Source of the DNA: Komarekiella atlantica HA4396-MV6
Lineage (GTDB): Bacteria; Cyanobacteriota; Cyanobacteriia; Cyanobacteriales; Nostocaceae
Direction of reading: 5' to 3'
Assembly (NCBI GenBank): GCA_019359395.1
Contig: JAHHHK010000001.1
Coordinates: 372,001-436,000, forward strand
DNA: 64,000 bases
Below are positions 26,026-33,838 of the stretch, piece by piece; within the stretch, counting starts at the first letter, position 1; each line of letters opens with the position of its first letter. Position numbers and translations under genes: made by a program. The notes under the pieces are model-generated. The model was not told where the DNA came from. It made no database searches and was given only the letters and a program-made list of their open reading frames with translations.

Positions 26026-27081
26026 ATGAGTCATAAAGCAACGCAAATCAATCAACCCGGCTTAGTATTAGCACCTGGTTCAGCAGGCTGGTGGGATTCT
26101 GAACGAGTTTCCGCACCGCAGGTTATGCGCTGTCCCGATGGATGGAAGATGTGGTACTACGGTCGGGACGCTTCCTTTGATCGGCAAATCAACTTGCCTA
26201 CTGGTCGTTGTGGTTTAGCTATTTCTGCTGACGGTGTTCATTGGGAACGGGTGAGGGGTTCTCTAACTATGGGAGCTATCTTCGAGCCTCACCCAGAACC
26301 CAATCGCTTTGACTCAGCTCATGTCGGTGTCAGCAATGTAAACTTCTGTGATGGTCTGTATTGGATGTGGTACTTCGGTGGCAACCATACAGTTGTTGAA
26401 GTAGGAAAGTTTCAAGCTAAAGGTGTGCAGATGCGCCCTGGGTGTGCCGTCTCGCGTGACGGTATCAATTGGGTACGACTTGAAGGCCCTTACCAAGGAG
26501 CTTTCCTTGATGTAGGTAAACCAGAAGAATTTGATGCACTGTTCTGCGCGTGGCCGCAAGTACTACATGATGATGATGGAACTTGGAAGCTGTACTATCA
26601 CACCTTGAACCCAGACAGAGGATTCTTAGTAGGCTTAGCGGTTTCCAGCGATGGTTTGTGCTGGGAAAAAGTCGGTCAAATCCTCGGCCCAGGTGAGGCT
26701 GGAAGCTTCGATGAACGGGGTATTGGTACTCGCCAAGTACTGAAGATTAACGGCCAGTACGTCATGTTCTATGAAGGTGTCAACAGCAGTGGTTATCACT
26801 CTATCGGTGTAGCCATTTCTGACAATGGCATTCATTGGCAAAAAGCTAAAGGTGAGCAAGCCAATGGTTCCGTGTTTTGCCATGCCCAGCAGGGTTCTGG
26901 TCGCTGGGATGCACGGGCAGTAGGTACGCCTTGTGTAGTGCCAATGGATGATGGTAGTTTTCGTATGTACTATATTGGCGCTAACGAAGGTGGCTATGAT
27001 GAGCTATCGTCACAGCACCAAATTGGTTTAGCTGTGAGTGCAGGAGCTAATTTTCATCAGTGGCATCGCTGGGGTGAATAG
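26026..27081 (+). CDS. Beta-propeller glycosyl hydrolase-like protein (GH32/43 fold)
   Basis: 351 residues built of repeated propeller blades, each with a W-x-M/L-Y-Y strand and a following G-L-A-x-S-x-D-G-x-x-W element: GWKMWYYGRD/GLAISADGVHWERV, YWMWYFGGN/GCAVSRDGINWVRL, TWKLYYHTLN/GLAVSSDGLCWEKV, YVMFYEGVN/GVAISDNGIHWQKA, FRMYYIGANE/GLAVSAGANFHQW. That is five blades, as in GH32, GH43 and GH62-type enzymes. I cannot assign the three catalytic acids, so enzymatic activity is unproven. No signal peptide. Similar proteins occur in cyanobacteria and plants. Confidence 0.75.
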   Translation: MSHKATQINQPGLVLAPGSAGWWDSERVSAPQVMRCPDGWKMWYYGRDASFDRQINLPTGRCGLAISADGVHWERVRGSLTMGAIFEPHPEPNRFDSAHVGVSNVNFCDGLYWMWYFGGNHTVVEVGKFQAKGVQMRPGCAVSRDGINWVRLEGPYQGAFLDVGKPEEFDALFCAWPQVLHDDDGTWKLYYHTLNPDRGFLVGLAVSSDGLCWEKVGQILGPGEAGSFDERGIGTRQVLKINGQYVMFYEGVNSSGYHSIGVAISDNGIHWQKAKGEQANGSVFCHAQQGSGRWDARAVGTPCVVPMDDGSFRMYYIGANEGGYDELSSQHQIGLAVSAGANFHQWHRWGE

Positions 27082-27753
27082 ACCTAAAGCATATTTGCTA
27101 GTTTGACACTTTTGCTTAATTGCTGAAAAACTTAGCTTTAATTTGTTCCACCAGAGGGACATGATTGAAGTCCGCAACGTAGCTGTTTTTTGAAGATTGA
27201 GGCAACATACTAAGTCATCCAGCTGTTGCAGATTGAAAAGTCCTGTATCTGCTATTTTCAATCTGAGGCGATGAGCAACGAGTTGCAATTGCTGTACATC
27301 GCGCTCGGTGAACTGGTGGGACTGGAACGTACCAACGTGTAAAACCCCGGTGACTCCCTGCTTGATGGGTAACGGAACACCGACGAGCGATCGCAAACCC
27401 TTTTGGCGCAAAATAGGACTTACCACTTCTACCTTTGATAAATCATTGACTATTGTTGGTTCATGACTAGCGGCAATACGACCAGCAATACCTTGCCCAA
27501 TGGGGATTTGAATATTTTCTGTGATTTCTTCCTTAAGTCCGATGGTGGCATACACGAATAAATTCTGTTTGTCTGTAGTAGGTAGTAGAAGTGTGACAGT
27601 ATCTACAGACATATATTCTTTTAGCCAACCGAGCAGCTTTTTGATGGAAGCAACAAGCTGATTTTCTGTTGTATTGTCTGGCCCATTACCCACGAATACA
27701 TTCCAGCCTTTGTAGGGCTTGGGTAAGCCAGTGTGATCTCCCCAAAATACCAT
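27028..27753 (-). CDS. GAF domain protein, probable C-terminal frameshift
   Basis: 241 residues as read. One GAF domain is clear: VASIKKLLGWLKEYMSVDTV, YATIGLKEEITENIQIPIGQ, GIAGRIAASHEPTIVNDLSK and LRSLVGVPLPIKQGVTGVLH. The sequence after QQLDDL (about base 27205) does not look like protein. In the adjacent frame it reads SMLPQSSKNSYVADFNHVP and ends at a stop at 27116-27118, which would also remove the 54-bp tail-to-tail overlap with the propeller gene. I therefore suspect a one-base indel, either a real mutation or a sequencing error. Ligand and partner unknown. Confidence 0.75.
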   Translation of the reverse strand: MVFWGDHTGLPKPYKGWNVFVGNGPDNTTENQLVASIKKLLGWLKEYMSVDTVTLLLPTTDKQNLFVYATIGLKEEITENIQIPIGQGIAGRIAASHEPTIVNDLSKVEVVSPILRQKGLRSLVGVPLPIKQGVTGVLHVGTFQSHQFTERDVQQLQLVAHRLRLKIADTGLFNLQQLDDLVCCLNLQKTATLRTSIMSLWWNKLKLSFSAIKQKCQTSKYALGLFTPAMPLMKISSCTHS

Positions 27754-27927
27754 TACTTAACTCCAGGAAATACAAAAAAACAGTAGGGTGTCTATATTTC
27801 CGCAAATTATAGCTTCATATCAAAACTTGGTGTTGCCAATTAAGTGCAAACGTGCTGGGGAGGAGAGAAGAAGGGGGAAAAGGGCAGGGGGCAGGGAGCA
27901 GGGGGAAGAGTTTTTATGCTTGTTTGC

Positions 27928-28047
27928 GAGTATCAAAGACTCGTTAATGGAGTTCAAAGGTGGATGAATGAGTATCAAAGACTCGTTAACGGAGTTCAAA
28001 GGTGGATTAATGAGTATCAAAGACTCATTAATGGAGTTCCGAGGTAG
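27928..28047. repeat. 42-bp tandem repeat (2.9 units) between G-rich inverted flanks
   Basis: Units at 27928-27969, 27970-28011 and 28012-28047, each GAGTATCAAAGACTCGTTAA then GGAGTTCAAAGGTGGAT-AAT with few changes. The array is flanked by complementary purine/pyrimidine tracts: GGGGCAGGGAGCAGGGG-like at about 27883-27905, and CTGCTCCCTGCTCCCTGCCC at about 28069-28090. The whole could fold as one long stem with the array as loop. ORFs across it on both strands are products of the 42-bp period. Confidence 0.8.
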
Positions 28048-28240
28048 ATAATCCAGTTTTAACTATCCTCTGCTCCCTGCTCCCTGCCCCTCTGCCTTCT
28101 ACCTTCTTGCACTAAGCTGACACACGAATAAAGTTTTACCAAAAGAATGGGTTTAAAGCCTCGCCCTTGTAGGGCGAGTTTTAATTATATTTTTCCTCAA
28201 TTTTATACTAAGGGCGGTAGTATAAGATTGGAGGTAAAAG

Positions 28241-29497
28241 ATGCTAGTTTTTGAGTTTAAAGCTTATGGAAAATCAGCCCAGATGACAGCAGTAGACGAT
28301 GCAATTCGGACTGCTAAGTTCATCCGCAATAGTTGTATTCGGCTATGGATGGATATTAAAGGCACTGGTAAAAACGATTTGCAGAAATACTGTGCGGTGC
28401 TTGCGGCTAATTTTCCATTTGCCAACGAACTCAATTCAATGGCAAGACAAGCCAGTGCTGAACGAGCATGGAGTTCTATCTCTCGGTTTTACGAGAACTG
28501 CAAAAAAGGTGTTGCAGGTAAAAAGGGGTTTCCCAAATTTCAAAAAGATTGTCGTCCAGTAGAGTACAAAACATCAGGATGGAAACTTGCGGATGACAGA
28601 AAAAGTATTACATTCACTGATAAAAAGGGTATTGGGCGGTTAAAACTCAAAGGTACTCGTGATTTGCACTTCTACCAAGTTAACCAAATTAAACGAGTAA
28701 GGCTGGTAAAACGTGCGGATGGGGTGTATATTCAATTCTGCGTTGATGGAAATCGTTTTGAAAACATAGAACCAACCAGTAACACAATTGGTTTAGACGT
28801 TGGACTTAAAGAATACTACACTGACTCCCAAGGGAGGATGGTTGAAAATCCAAAGTTCCTACGTATTGGTGAAAAAGTTCTTAAACGTTCTCAGCGTCGA
28901 GTTTCAAGAAAAGTAAAAGGTTCAACAAATCGGGGTAGGGCTAGGCAAATTTTGGGTAAGCGCCACCTCAAAATAAGTAGGCAACGTAAAGACCATGCTG
29001 TGAAGTTAGCACGGTGCGTAGTTCAGTCCAACGACTTGATAGCCTACGAAGATTTGAGGATTAAAAATCTGGTGAAAAATCATTGTTTAGCTAAGTCTAT
29101 TAATGACGCATCTTGGCATCAGTTCCGTATTTGGATTGAATATTTTGGAAAAGTATTTAAACGAGTCACGGTTGCGGTTAATCCGCAATACAGTAGCCAA
29201 GAATGCTCTAACTGCGGTGAAATTGTCAAAAAAACTTTATCCACTAGAACACACGTTTGTAGGTGTGGTTGTGTAATGGATAGGGATGAAAACGCAGCTA
29301 GGATTATCCTGAGTCGAGGATTGGGTACGGTAGGGCATGCCGGAACCTTTGCAGCGCCACTTGCTACAACGGGGCGGCACGTTTTGGGGGGAAGCTTCCC
29401 CCCAAAAGCTGCCTTGGGAACCCCCCTTCGGGTTCACAGTCGCCTGCGGAGGAAACCCTCCGGCAGCGCTGATTCACCGCAACGCAGTGGCTTCTAG
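28241..29497 (+). CDS. tnpB: TnpB (IS200/IS605 OrfB), RNA-guided endonuclease family, altered C-terminus
   Basis: 418 residues. RuvC-like active site pieces are all visible: the first acid in IGLDVGLKEYYTDSQG, the glutamate in DLIAYEDLRIKNL, and the last acid in CVMDRDENAARIIL. A zinc ribbon lies between them (SQECSNCGEIVKK ... HVCRCGCVMD). The N-terminal part has FIRNSCIRLWMD and RAWSSISRFYENCKK as usual. The last ~50 residues (from about FAAPLATTGRHVL) are not TnpB-like: they come from an inserted palindromic repeat. The native tail survives downstream in another frame. GGAGGTAAAAG precedes the ATG. The catalytic core is intact, so it may be active if the tail is dispensable. Confidence 0.9.
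   Translation: MLVFEFKAYGKSAQMTAVDDAIRTAKFIRNSCIRLWMDIKGTGKNDLQKYCAVLAANFPFANELNSMARQASAERAWSSISRFYENCKKGVAGKKGFPKFQKDCRPVEYKTSGWKLADDRKSITFTDKKGIGRLKLKGTRDLHFYQVNQIKRVRLVKRADGVYIQFCVDGNRFENIEPTSNTIGLDVGLKEYYTDSQGRMVENPKFLRIGEKVLKRSQRRVSRKVKGSTNRGRARQILGKRHLKISRQRKDHAVKLARCVVQSNDLIAYEDLRIKNLVKNHCLAKSINDASWHQFRIWIEYFGKVFKRVTVAVNPQYSSQECSNCGEIVKKTLSTRTHVCRCGCVMDRDENAARIILSRGLGTVGHAGTFAAPLATTGRHVLGGSFPPKAALGTPLRVHSRLRRKPSGSADSPQRSGF
29351..29494. repeat. Palindromic repeat inserted in the tnpB 3' end
   Basis: About 145 bp starting near GCGCCACTTGCTACAACGGG and ending near CCGCAACGCAGTGGCTTC. It contains nested palindromes GGGGGGAAGCTTCCCCCC and a GGAGG-AAA-CCCTCC stem. The outer ends match the repeat inside lnt (36633-36674), where the same GTTGCGG and GTTGTAGCAA/TGGCGC ends flank a GGGGTTCCCCCC centre. 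It splits tnpB from its native C-terminal codons. Confidence 0.7.
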
Positions 29498-29611
29498 ATG
29501 CAAGCAACGCTTGGGGAGATGAAACCTCTACTCTAGTTGGTGAAAACCTGCTTGAGCAAGTTATGTCTTAGATCCAAGAATCCCCGTGCGTTCACGCTGG
29601 GGAGTGTCAAG
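29490..29611 (+). ncRNA. Probable right-end omega RNA (reRNA) region of the tnpB element
   Basis: In tnpB elements the guide RNA comes from the gene's 3' end and right end, with the guide lying just past the element. Here the right-end hairpin at 29578-29605 with AGTGTCAAG follows the old tnpB tail. Whether transcript and scaffold survive the upstream insertion is not visible. Placement is by family knowledge only. Confidence 0.35.
29497..29571 (+). pseudogene. tnpB: Detached native C-terminal codons of tnpB
   Basis: In frame 1 (tnpB is in frame 2) the DNA reads DASNAWGDETSTLVGENLLE then QVMS and TAG, the ending I recall for cyanobacterial TnpB proteins. It lies directly after the palindromic insertion. 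Confidence 0.75.
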
Positions 29612-29671
29612 TTGTCATGCTACTGCCATAAGATGAGTTTGTTTGTATATCAAAGGTAGGAATTCAAGTAA

Positions 29672-31339
29672 ATGCAAATAGCTCAGAAATGGTTAGCTCA
29701 AAAAACTAACCAGTCAGTGCTTTTTTTACTGGTTGGGGGACTGCTGTTTCGAGCCTTTATTGCTTTCTGGCTTTACCCTACCTTTGATGAAGCTTACTAC
29801 TATCTTTACAGCCTGCATCTGGACTGGAGCTATTTCGATCATCCAATTCTTGTGGGGCTGACAACTGGTTTTGGGCCGTGGTCAACTGGTGTTGTATCCC
29901 AATTTACGATTCGTTTGGGAGCGCTGATTTGCCACACAGGCAGTTTAGTGCTACTGTATCTGACTAGCCTGAAATTATTCTCTGCTAAAGCTGCCAGCTT
30001 GACTTTAGCGATCGCTACCATCAGTCCAATTTTTCTCGTTGGCTTTGGCGTCCTCAGTCTCCCCGACAGTCCGTTGATGTTTTTTTGGTCAGCCAGTTTA
30101 TACTGCGCGGTCGATGAATTTTTTCGGCAGCCTCAGACTCAAAAGCACAACCTGTTGCAAGAAAAATCCTACTCATCTAATTCATACCTTCCCAGTTACC
30201 GCCTAGCAATTCTTGGTATTCTAGTCGGATTAGCCTGCCTGAGCAAATATCACGGTTTTCTCTTGGGACTAGGGCTAGTTGGTTTTTGTCTAACGAGTCC
30301 ACGCCATCGCTCTATTTTCCGCTCTCCTTGGGCATGGTTAGCATTGGGCTTATTTGTCGTCACTATCTCCCCAATTTTGCTTTGGAATATGCAACATGAT
30401 TGGGTATCGTTTCGTTTTCAATCAGAGCGAGCAGTGCCCAGAGGCGGCTACAATCTGCTGAGTGTAGGAGGCGTGTGTTTAGCTGGGGTAGCTTACCTGT
30501 TCCCAACGATAGGATTTCCCCTGTGGTGGGTGAGTTTACAACCAGCTTTGGCTGGAACAATACAAGTTTTTTCTAAAAAATCATTAACCTCTAGAAAAGA
30601 GTTAGAGCCTTCGTGGCTTTTGATTTTATGGGTGTCTCTGCCCTTAACTTTAGGATTTACTCTCATAGGTGGATATCGGCAAATTTTGCCTGCTTGGTCA
30701 ATGCCAGGATTTTGGGGCTTAACTTTGCTCTTAGGGCAACAAGCAATCTTATGGGAGCAACAATCCCGGCGTCGTGTGCGGCGATGGCTTTTAGGTTCGG
30801 GAATTATGGTCAGCAGCATTTTACTCGTTGCACTGCTGCAAGTCACAACAGGAATAGTACAAAAGCCTAGCCAATACGCTTTAATGGGTGGGTTCTTAGC
30901 TCCCAAAGATGACCCCTCTACAGAACTAATTGACATTCAACAACTGCGGCGCGGCTTTGCTGAATCTCCCGTTTTGAGTGCGGCGCTACAAAACTCTAGC
31001 TTTATTTTTACCAATCGCTATTACCTGGGTGGGCCAATTGCCATGTCCCTTGAACCCATCGCTGACATACCGATTACTTGCTTTGATATTGGCAAAGATT
31101 TGCGTGGCTTTGCTTTTTGGTCAGAAGCTAATCAATGGCTGGGAAAAGATGCGCTGTATGTTACTACTAATCCCTTTAATAAAAGACAGGATTTGATGGC
31201 TAACTATCGAACTTACTTTAATAGCTTGAGTGAGATCGAAACGATACCAATTCGACGCGGTGGGGTGGTTGTCAATACCATTTATATCTACCAGGCTAAG
31301 ACACTTCTAAAGCCTTATCCCCGCTCTTACGGAATTTAA
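29672..31339 (+). CDS. ArnT/PMT-like glycosyltransferase (GT39/GT83 fold), polytopic membrane protein
   Basis: 555 residues. The first extracytoplasmic loop carries PTFDEAYYYLYSLHLDWSYF followed by DHP, with the D-E acid pair typical of polyprenyl-phosphate-dependent GT-C transferases. About ten or more hydrophobic helices follow (SVLFLLVGGLLFRAFIAFWL, YRLAILGILVGLACLSKYHG, AWLALGLFVVTISPILLWNM and others), then a soluble C-terminal domain (FIFTNRYYLGGPIAMSLEPI). It probably transfers a sugar from a lipid carrier to a cell-envelope acceptor; donor and acceptor are unknown. Confidence 0.85.
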   Translation: MQIAQKWLAQKTNQSVLFLLVGGLLFRAFIAFWLYPTFDEAYYYLYSLHLDWSYFDHPILVGLTTGFGPWSTGVVSQFTIRLGALICHTGSLVLLYLTSLKLFSAKAASLTLAIATISPIFLVGFGVLSLPDSPLMFFWSASLYCAVDEFFRQPQTQKHNLLQEKSYSSNSYLPSYRLAILGILVGLACLSKYHGFLLGLGLVGFCLTSPRHRSIFRSPWAWLALGLFVVTISPILLWNMQHDWVSFRFQSERAVPRGGYNLLSVGGVCLAGVAYLFPTIGFPLWWVSLQPALAGTIQVFSKKSLTSRKELEPSWLLILWVSLPLTLGFTLIGGYRQILPAWSMPGFWGLTLLLGQQAILWEQQSRRRVRRWLLGSGIMVSSILLVALLQVTTGIVQKPSQYALMGGFLAPKDDPSTELIDIQQLRRGFAESPVLSAALQNSSFIFTNRYYLGGPIAMSLEPIADIPITCFDIGKDLRGFAFWSEANQWLGKDALYVTTNPFNKRQDLMANYRTYFNSLSEIETIPIRRGGVVVNTIYIYQAKTLLKPYPRSYGI

Positions 31340-31377
31340 CTAAGGCGAGCATCGCTTGTAGAGCTATATTTTAAATG

Positions 31378-31900
31378 GTGCGATCGCTACAGTAGCAGAG
31401 ATGTATTCTCGCAAAAGTATTACTGAGTTAATTGAAGCCTTTGTCAAAATTGCGGCAGACTTTCCGCAAGTACATCTATATTTAATAGCAGATGGCCCAG
31501 AGCGCTCTATGTTTGAAGCAATGGTGCAAAAAATACCTTGATCTGCGCCAACGCATTCATTTTGAAGGTTTCCGGCCAGAACCACAACGCTATATGCTAG
31601 CAACAGATATCTTCGTTCTGGCTTCACATTACGAATCTTTTGGTTTGGTACTAATAGAGGCGCGAGAAGCAGGTGTGCAATTATTGCCAGCAATGTAGAC
31701 GGCATTTCTGAGACTTTAGATAATCGAGAAGCTGGTCTTTTAGTACCACCTAAAGATAGCCAAACCTTAGCAGATACTTTGGTGCAATTGCTCAGCGATC
31801 CTAAACAAATGCACAAATAGAAATTCCGCGCCAAACAAAACTTAGAACGGTTTAGCGCCAAGTGAGTGAGGAAACACTGGCTGTCTACCGTGAATTAATC
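31378..31900 (+). pseudogene. Decayed GT4-type glycosyltransferase C-terminal half
   Basis: Three reading frames must be joined to read a GT4 (glycogen-synthase-like) C-terminal domain: SITELIEAFVKIAADFPQVH-LYLIADGPERS (stop TGA at about 31541), then RIHFEGFRPEPQRYMLATDI-FVLASHYESFGLVLIEAREA, then ASNVDGISETLDNREAGLLV-PPKDSQTLADTLVQLL, with further stops in KQMHK-stop-KFRAKQNLERF. The N-terminal domain is missing. The ADGPER, ESFGLVLIEA and E-A-G-LLVPP blocks are the nucleotide-sugar site of the family. No functional protein is expected. Confidence 0.85.
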
Positions 31901-32078
31901 ACGAACTACCTTGAAAATAGAATAGTTCAAATAGAAGAACTTCTTGTTAGTAAATAGATAAGCATTTAGTTTACAGTATTGCCATAGTTAGGGTAAGCGT
32001 CCTGTTGCTGGATCAGGACTCATATCATGTTTGGCTAATTAGTTGTTATTCTGAACGAAGTGAAGAATCTTAGAATTT

Positions 32079-32116
32079 GTAGCTCAAAGTAAAGTTTGAG
32101 CTTTACTTTGAGCTAC
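32079..32116. terminator. Strong stem-loop downstream of the fasciclin gene
   Basis: GTAGCTCAAAGTAAAG and CTTTACTTTGAGCTAC form a perfect 16-bp stem with a 6-nt loop, 16 bp past the fasciclin stop on the minus strand. No long U tract follows, so it may be an attenuating or stabilising hairpin rather than a classic terminator. Confidence 0.5.
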
Positions 32117-32131
32117 AAATTTAAGAATTGC

Positions 32132-32533
32132 TTATGCAGGAATTAAAACTGTATCAATGACGTGGATGACACCGTTATCCGCAGCAACATCTGGTGTTGC
32201 AACAGTGGCATCATTTATTTTGACTCCATTAGAAGCGTCAATTTTCACATCAGAACCTTCAACGGTAGTAGCTGACTTCAGCTTAACTACATCAGATGAC
32301 AGCACTTTACCTGAAACAACATGATAAGTCAGGATTTTCTTGAGCTGGGGAATATCTTTGAGCAGTGCATCTACTGTACCTTCTGGAAGCTTAGCAAATG
32401 CTTCATCGGTAGGTGCAAACACAGTAAATGGGCCAGCACCTTTGAGAGTATCTACCAGATTTGCAGCTTTGATTGCAGCAACTAAGGTATTAAAAGACCC
32501 AGCATTAACGGCGGTATCAACAATGTCAGCCAT
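32132..32533 (-). CDS. Fasciclin (FAS1) domain protein
   Basis: 133 residues, exactly one FAS1 domain: [20 protein letters not shown], then [40 protein letters not shown] and [14 protein letters not shown]. These are the H1, H2 and YH motifs of the family. FAS1 proteins usually mediate adhesion, but this one lacks any signal peptide, as do several cyanobacterial single-domain members, so it may act inside the cell. Upstream, an inverted repeat TGTTAC-AAAC-GTAACA (32562-32577) lies about 29 bp before the ATG and could be an operator. Confidence 0.93.
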   Translation of the reverse strand: MADIVDTAVNAGSFNTLVAAIKAANLVDTLKGAGPFTVFAPTDEAFAKLPEGTVDALLKDIPQLKKILTYHVVSGKVLSSDVVKLKSATTVEGSDVKIDASNGVKINDATVATPDVAADNGVIHVIDTVLIPA

Positions 32534-32725
32534 GTGTTTTACCTAGAATTAATTTACATTCTGTTACAAACGTAACATTCCTTAAGGTTGCTAGTATCTA
32601 CCTTTAGACGTGTATCCAATTGGCTTGATTAAACAATGAAAAGCGTATCTTTTTATACTAACATTTGAGTTATATTACTCTTAATTAAATTTCCGTTTTA
32701 ATTTTATTCGTGAACGCGATCGCTT

Positions 32726-32909
32726 TAAGTAGGTAAGTATAATTAAACATGATATAAAATCCTAGTGCGTAAGTGAGATTCATCGCTCAAAACAAGGATT
32801 ATCAGGACTAAAGTCCTCACCCTTCGGGTTCGTTAGTCGCTCATGGGGGAAACCCCCAAGACCGCGCTAACTCACTACAAACTTTAATTTCTTTGCGCCT
32901 ATCTACTTA
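32726..32909. mobile_element. MITE-like element, family 2, copy B
   Basis: 184 bp with ends TAAGTAGGTAAGTATAATTAAA and TTTAATTTC...ATCTACTTA. The interior (TTCATCGCTCAAAACAAGGA, TCAGGACTAAAGTCCT, CTCATGGGGGAAACCCCC) matches copy A nearly base for base but without its extra modules. It lies 27 bp past the HNH gene stop. No ORF. Confidence 0.7.
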
Positions 32910-32936
32910 CTTCTCCTCAACGCTTTAATCCTGAGT

Positions 32937-33398
32937 TCATTCTTTCAAAGACTTGAGCAGTTGAGTGGGACGCGCAAGTTCCACATCAGATAAGCGATCA
33001 GGATGATGAATCAACATGTAGTGTTCATACTCAAACCAATGCATATCACCTTTTTCTTGGTTGCAAGCTTTGCAAATTACCCAAAAGTTTTTAAATTCTA
33101 TCGATAACCAGGGATATTGCGATCGAGGCAATTTATGATCAATCGTTCTACCCCCACACTTAGAAAATTTATCTCCACAAATCGGGCAGTACCAATCTGA
33201 ATGCTCTGTTGCCCACTTTTGGCTCTCTTGAGTCGTTCCACACTCACTATCACCATTGATATATCGCCAGCTATCAAATTTCTTGTAATCTTCCAAGTCC
33301 TGACGAGTTAATTTGTGATATCGCCTTTTGCCAATTTCATCTGCTAATTTAAATAATTCCCTAAGTTCTTTGTCTTCAAGATCCACAATATTCCTCAC
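32937..33398 (-). CDS. HNH endonuclease domain protein (third gene of a three-gene operon)
   Basis: 153 residues from a GTG whose G is shared with the TAG stop of the preceding gene, so translational coupling is likely. The HNH site is visible as WYCPICGDKFSKCGGRTIDH, then KLPRSQYPWLSIEFKNFWVI and CKACNQEKGDM: CxxC, D-H, N and CxxCN. The N-terminal segment LRELFKLADEIGKRRYHKLT resembles a segment of the upstream protein (LEELFLEADRIGNKYLTSNE), suggesting a shared module. Function unknown; a DNA-cleaving role is inferred from the HNH motif only. Confidence 0.85.
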   Translation of the reverse strand: MRNIVDLEDKELRELFKLADEIGKRRYHKLTRQDLEDYKKFDSWRYINGDSECGTTQESQKWATEHSDWYCPICGDKFSKCGGRTIDHKLPRSQYPWLSIEFKNFWVICKACNQEKGDMHWFEYEHYMLIHHPDRLSDVELARPTQLLKSLKE

Positions 33399-33826
33399 TA
33401 AAGTTTTGTTGTTCGATATGTCTTTTGATTGTGTTTCTTCTGAGTTTTTTTACTGTAATCAATTATCTCAATCTCAGTATCAGGAAATTGCTGATCGATG
33501 ATTTCTCCAATTTCAGCGACTTCCTGAGATAATTGCTGGTTAAATTCTGCTATTTCATTGGAAGTGAGGTATTTATTGCCAATGCGATCAGCTTCCAAAA
33601 ATAGTTCTTCCAGACTCATGTCTTCAAATCTGGATTTGTCTAAAAACTCCTCAATTTTTGTGTAAAGGTTGATGACATTCTTCCATCCAATATTCTTATA
33701 GCCATTATCTTTCAACCATTTCTGGTCTTCCTTTATCAGCTTGCTACGGTTCTTTGAGTTAGCGCGTTGCACTTCGCCATAACTCATTCCGTTAAAGTTT
33801 TTTTTTGGGCTTCTTTTATTTGCCAT
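33398..33826 (-). CDS. Conserved hypothetical protein, second gene of the HNH operon
   Basis: 142 residues, basic N-terminus (MANKRSPKKNFNGMSYGEVQ), then DQKWLKDNGYKNIGWKNVIN-LYTKIEEFL and MSLEELFLEADRIGNKYLTS, with a lysine-rich end. I know no function. The LEELFLEADRIG motif is echoed in the HNH protein downstream. AGGAG lies 9 bp before the ATG, overlapping the end of the previous gene, and its stop overlaps the next start by one base, so it sits in a tight operon. No signal peptide or membrane segment. Confidence 0.75.
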   Translation of the reverse strand: MANKRSPKKNFNGMSYGEVQRANSKNRSKLIKEDQKWLKDNGYKNIGWKNVINLYTKIEEFLDKSRFEDMSLEELFLEADRIGNKYLTSNEIAEFNQQLSQEVAEIGEIIDQQFPDTEIEIIDYSKKTQKKHNQKTYRTTKL

Positions 33827-33838
33827 TGACTTATTCTC

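Larger units (their letters stand above)
28150..29611 (+). mobile_element. IS200/IS605-type element carrying only tnpB
   Basis: The left side has a hairpin CTCGCCCT-TGT-AGGGCGAG (28160-28178) and a second imperfect palindrome TATACT...AGTATA just before the gene. The right side ends in a hairpin around CCCCGTGCG-TTCA-CGCTGGGG followed by AGTGTCAAG, the usual right-end form of tnpB-only elements. No tnpA is present, so it would need a transposase supplied elsewhere. Exact ends are estimated. Confidence 0.7.

Noticed and set aside
27820-28047. ORFs on both strands across the 42-bp repeat
   Set aside because: They arise from the 42-bp period and a low-complexity G-rich tract; there is no gene-like start region.
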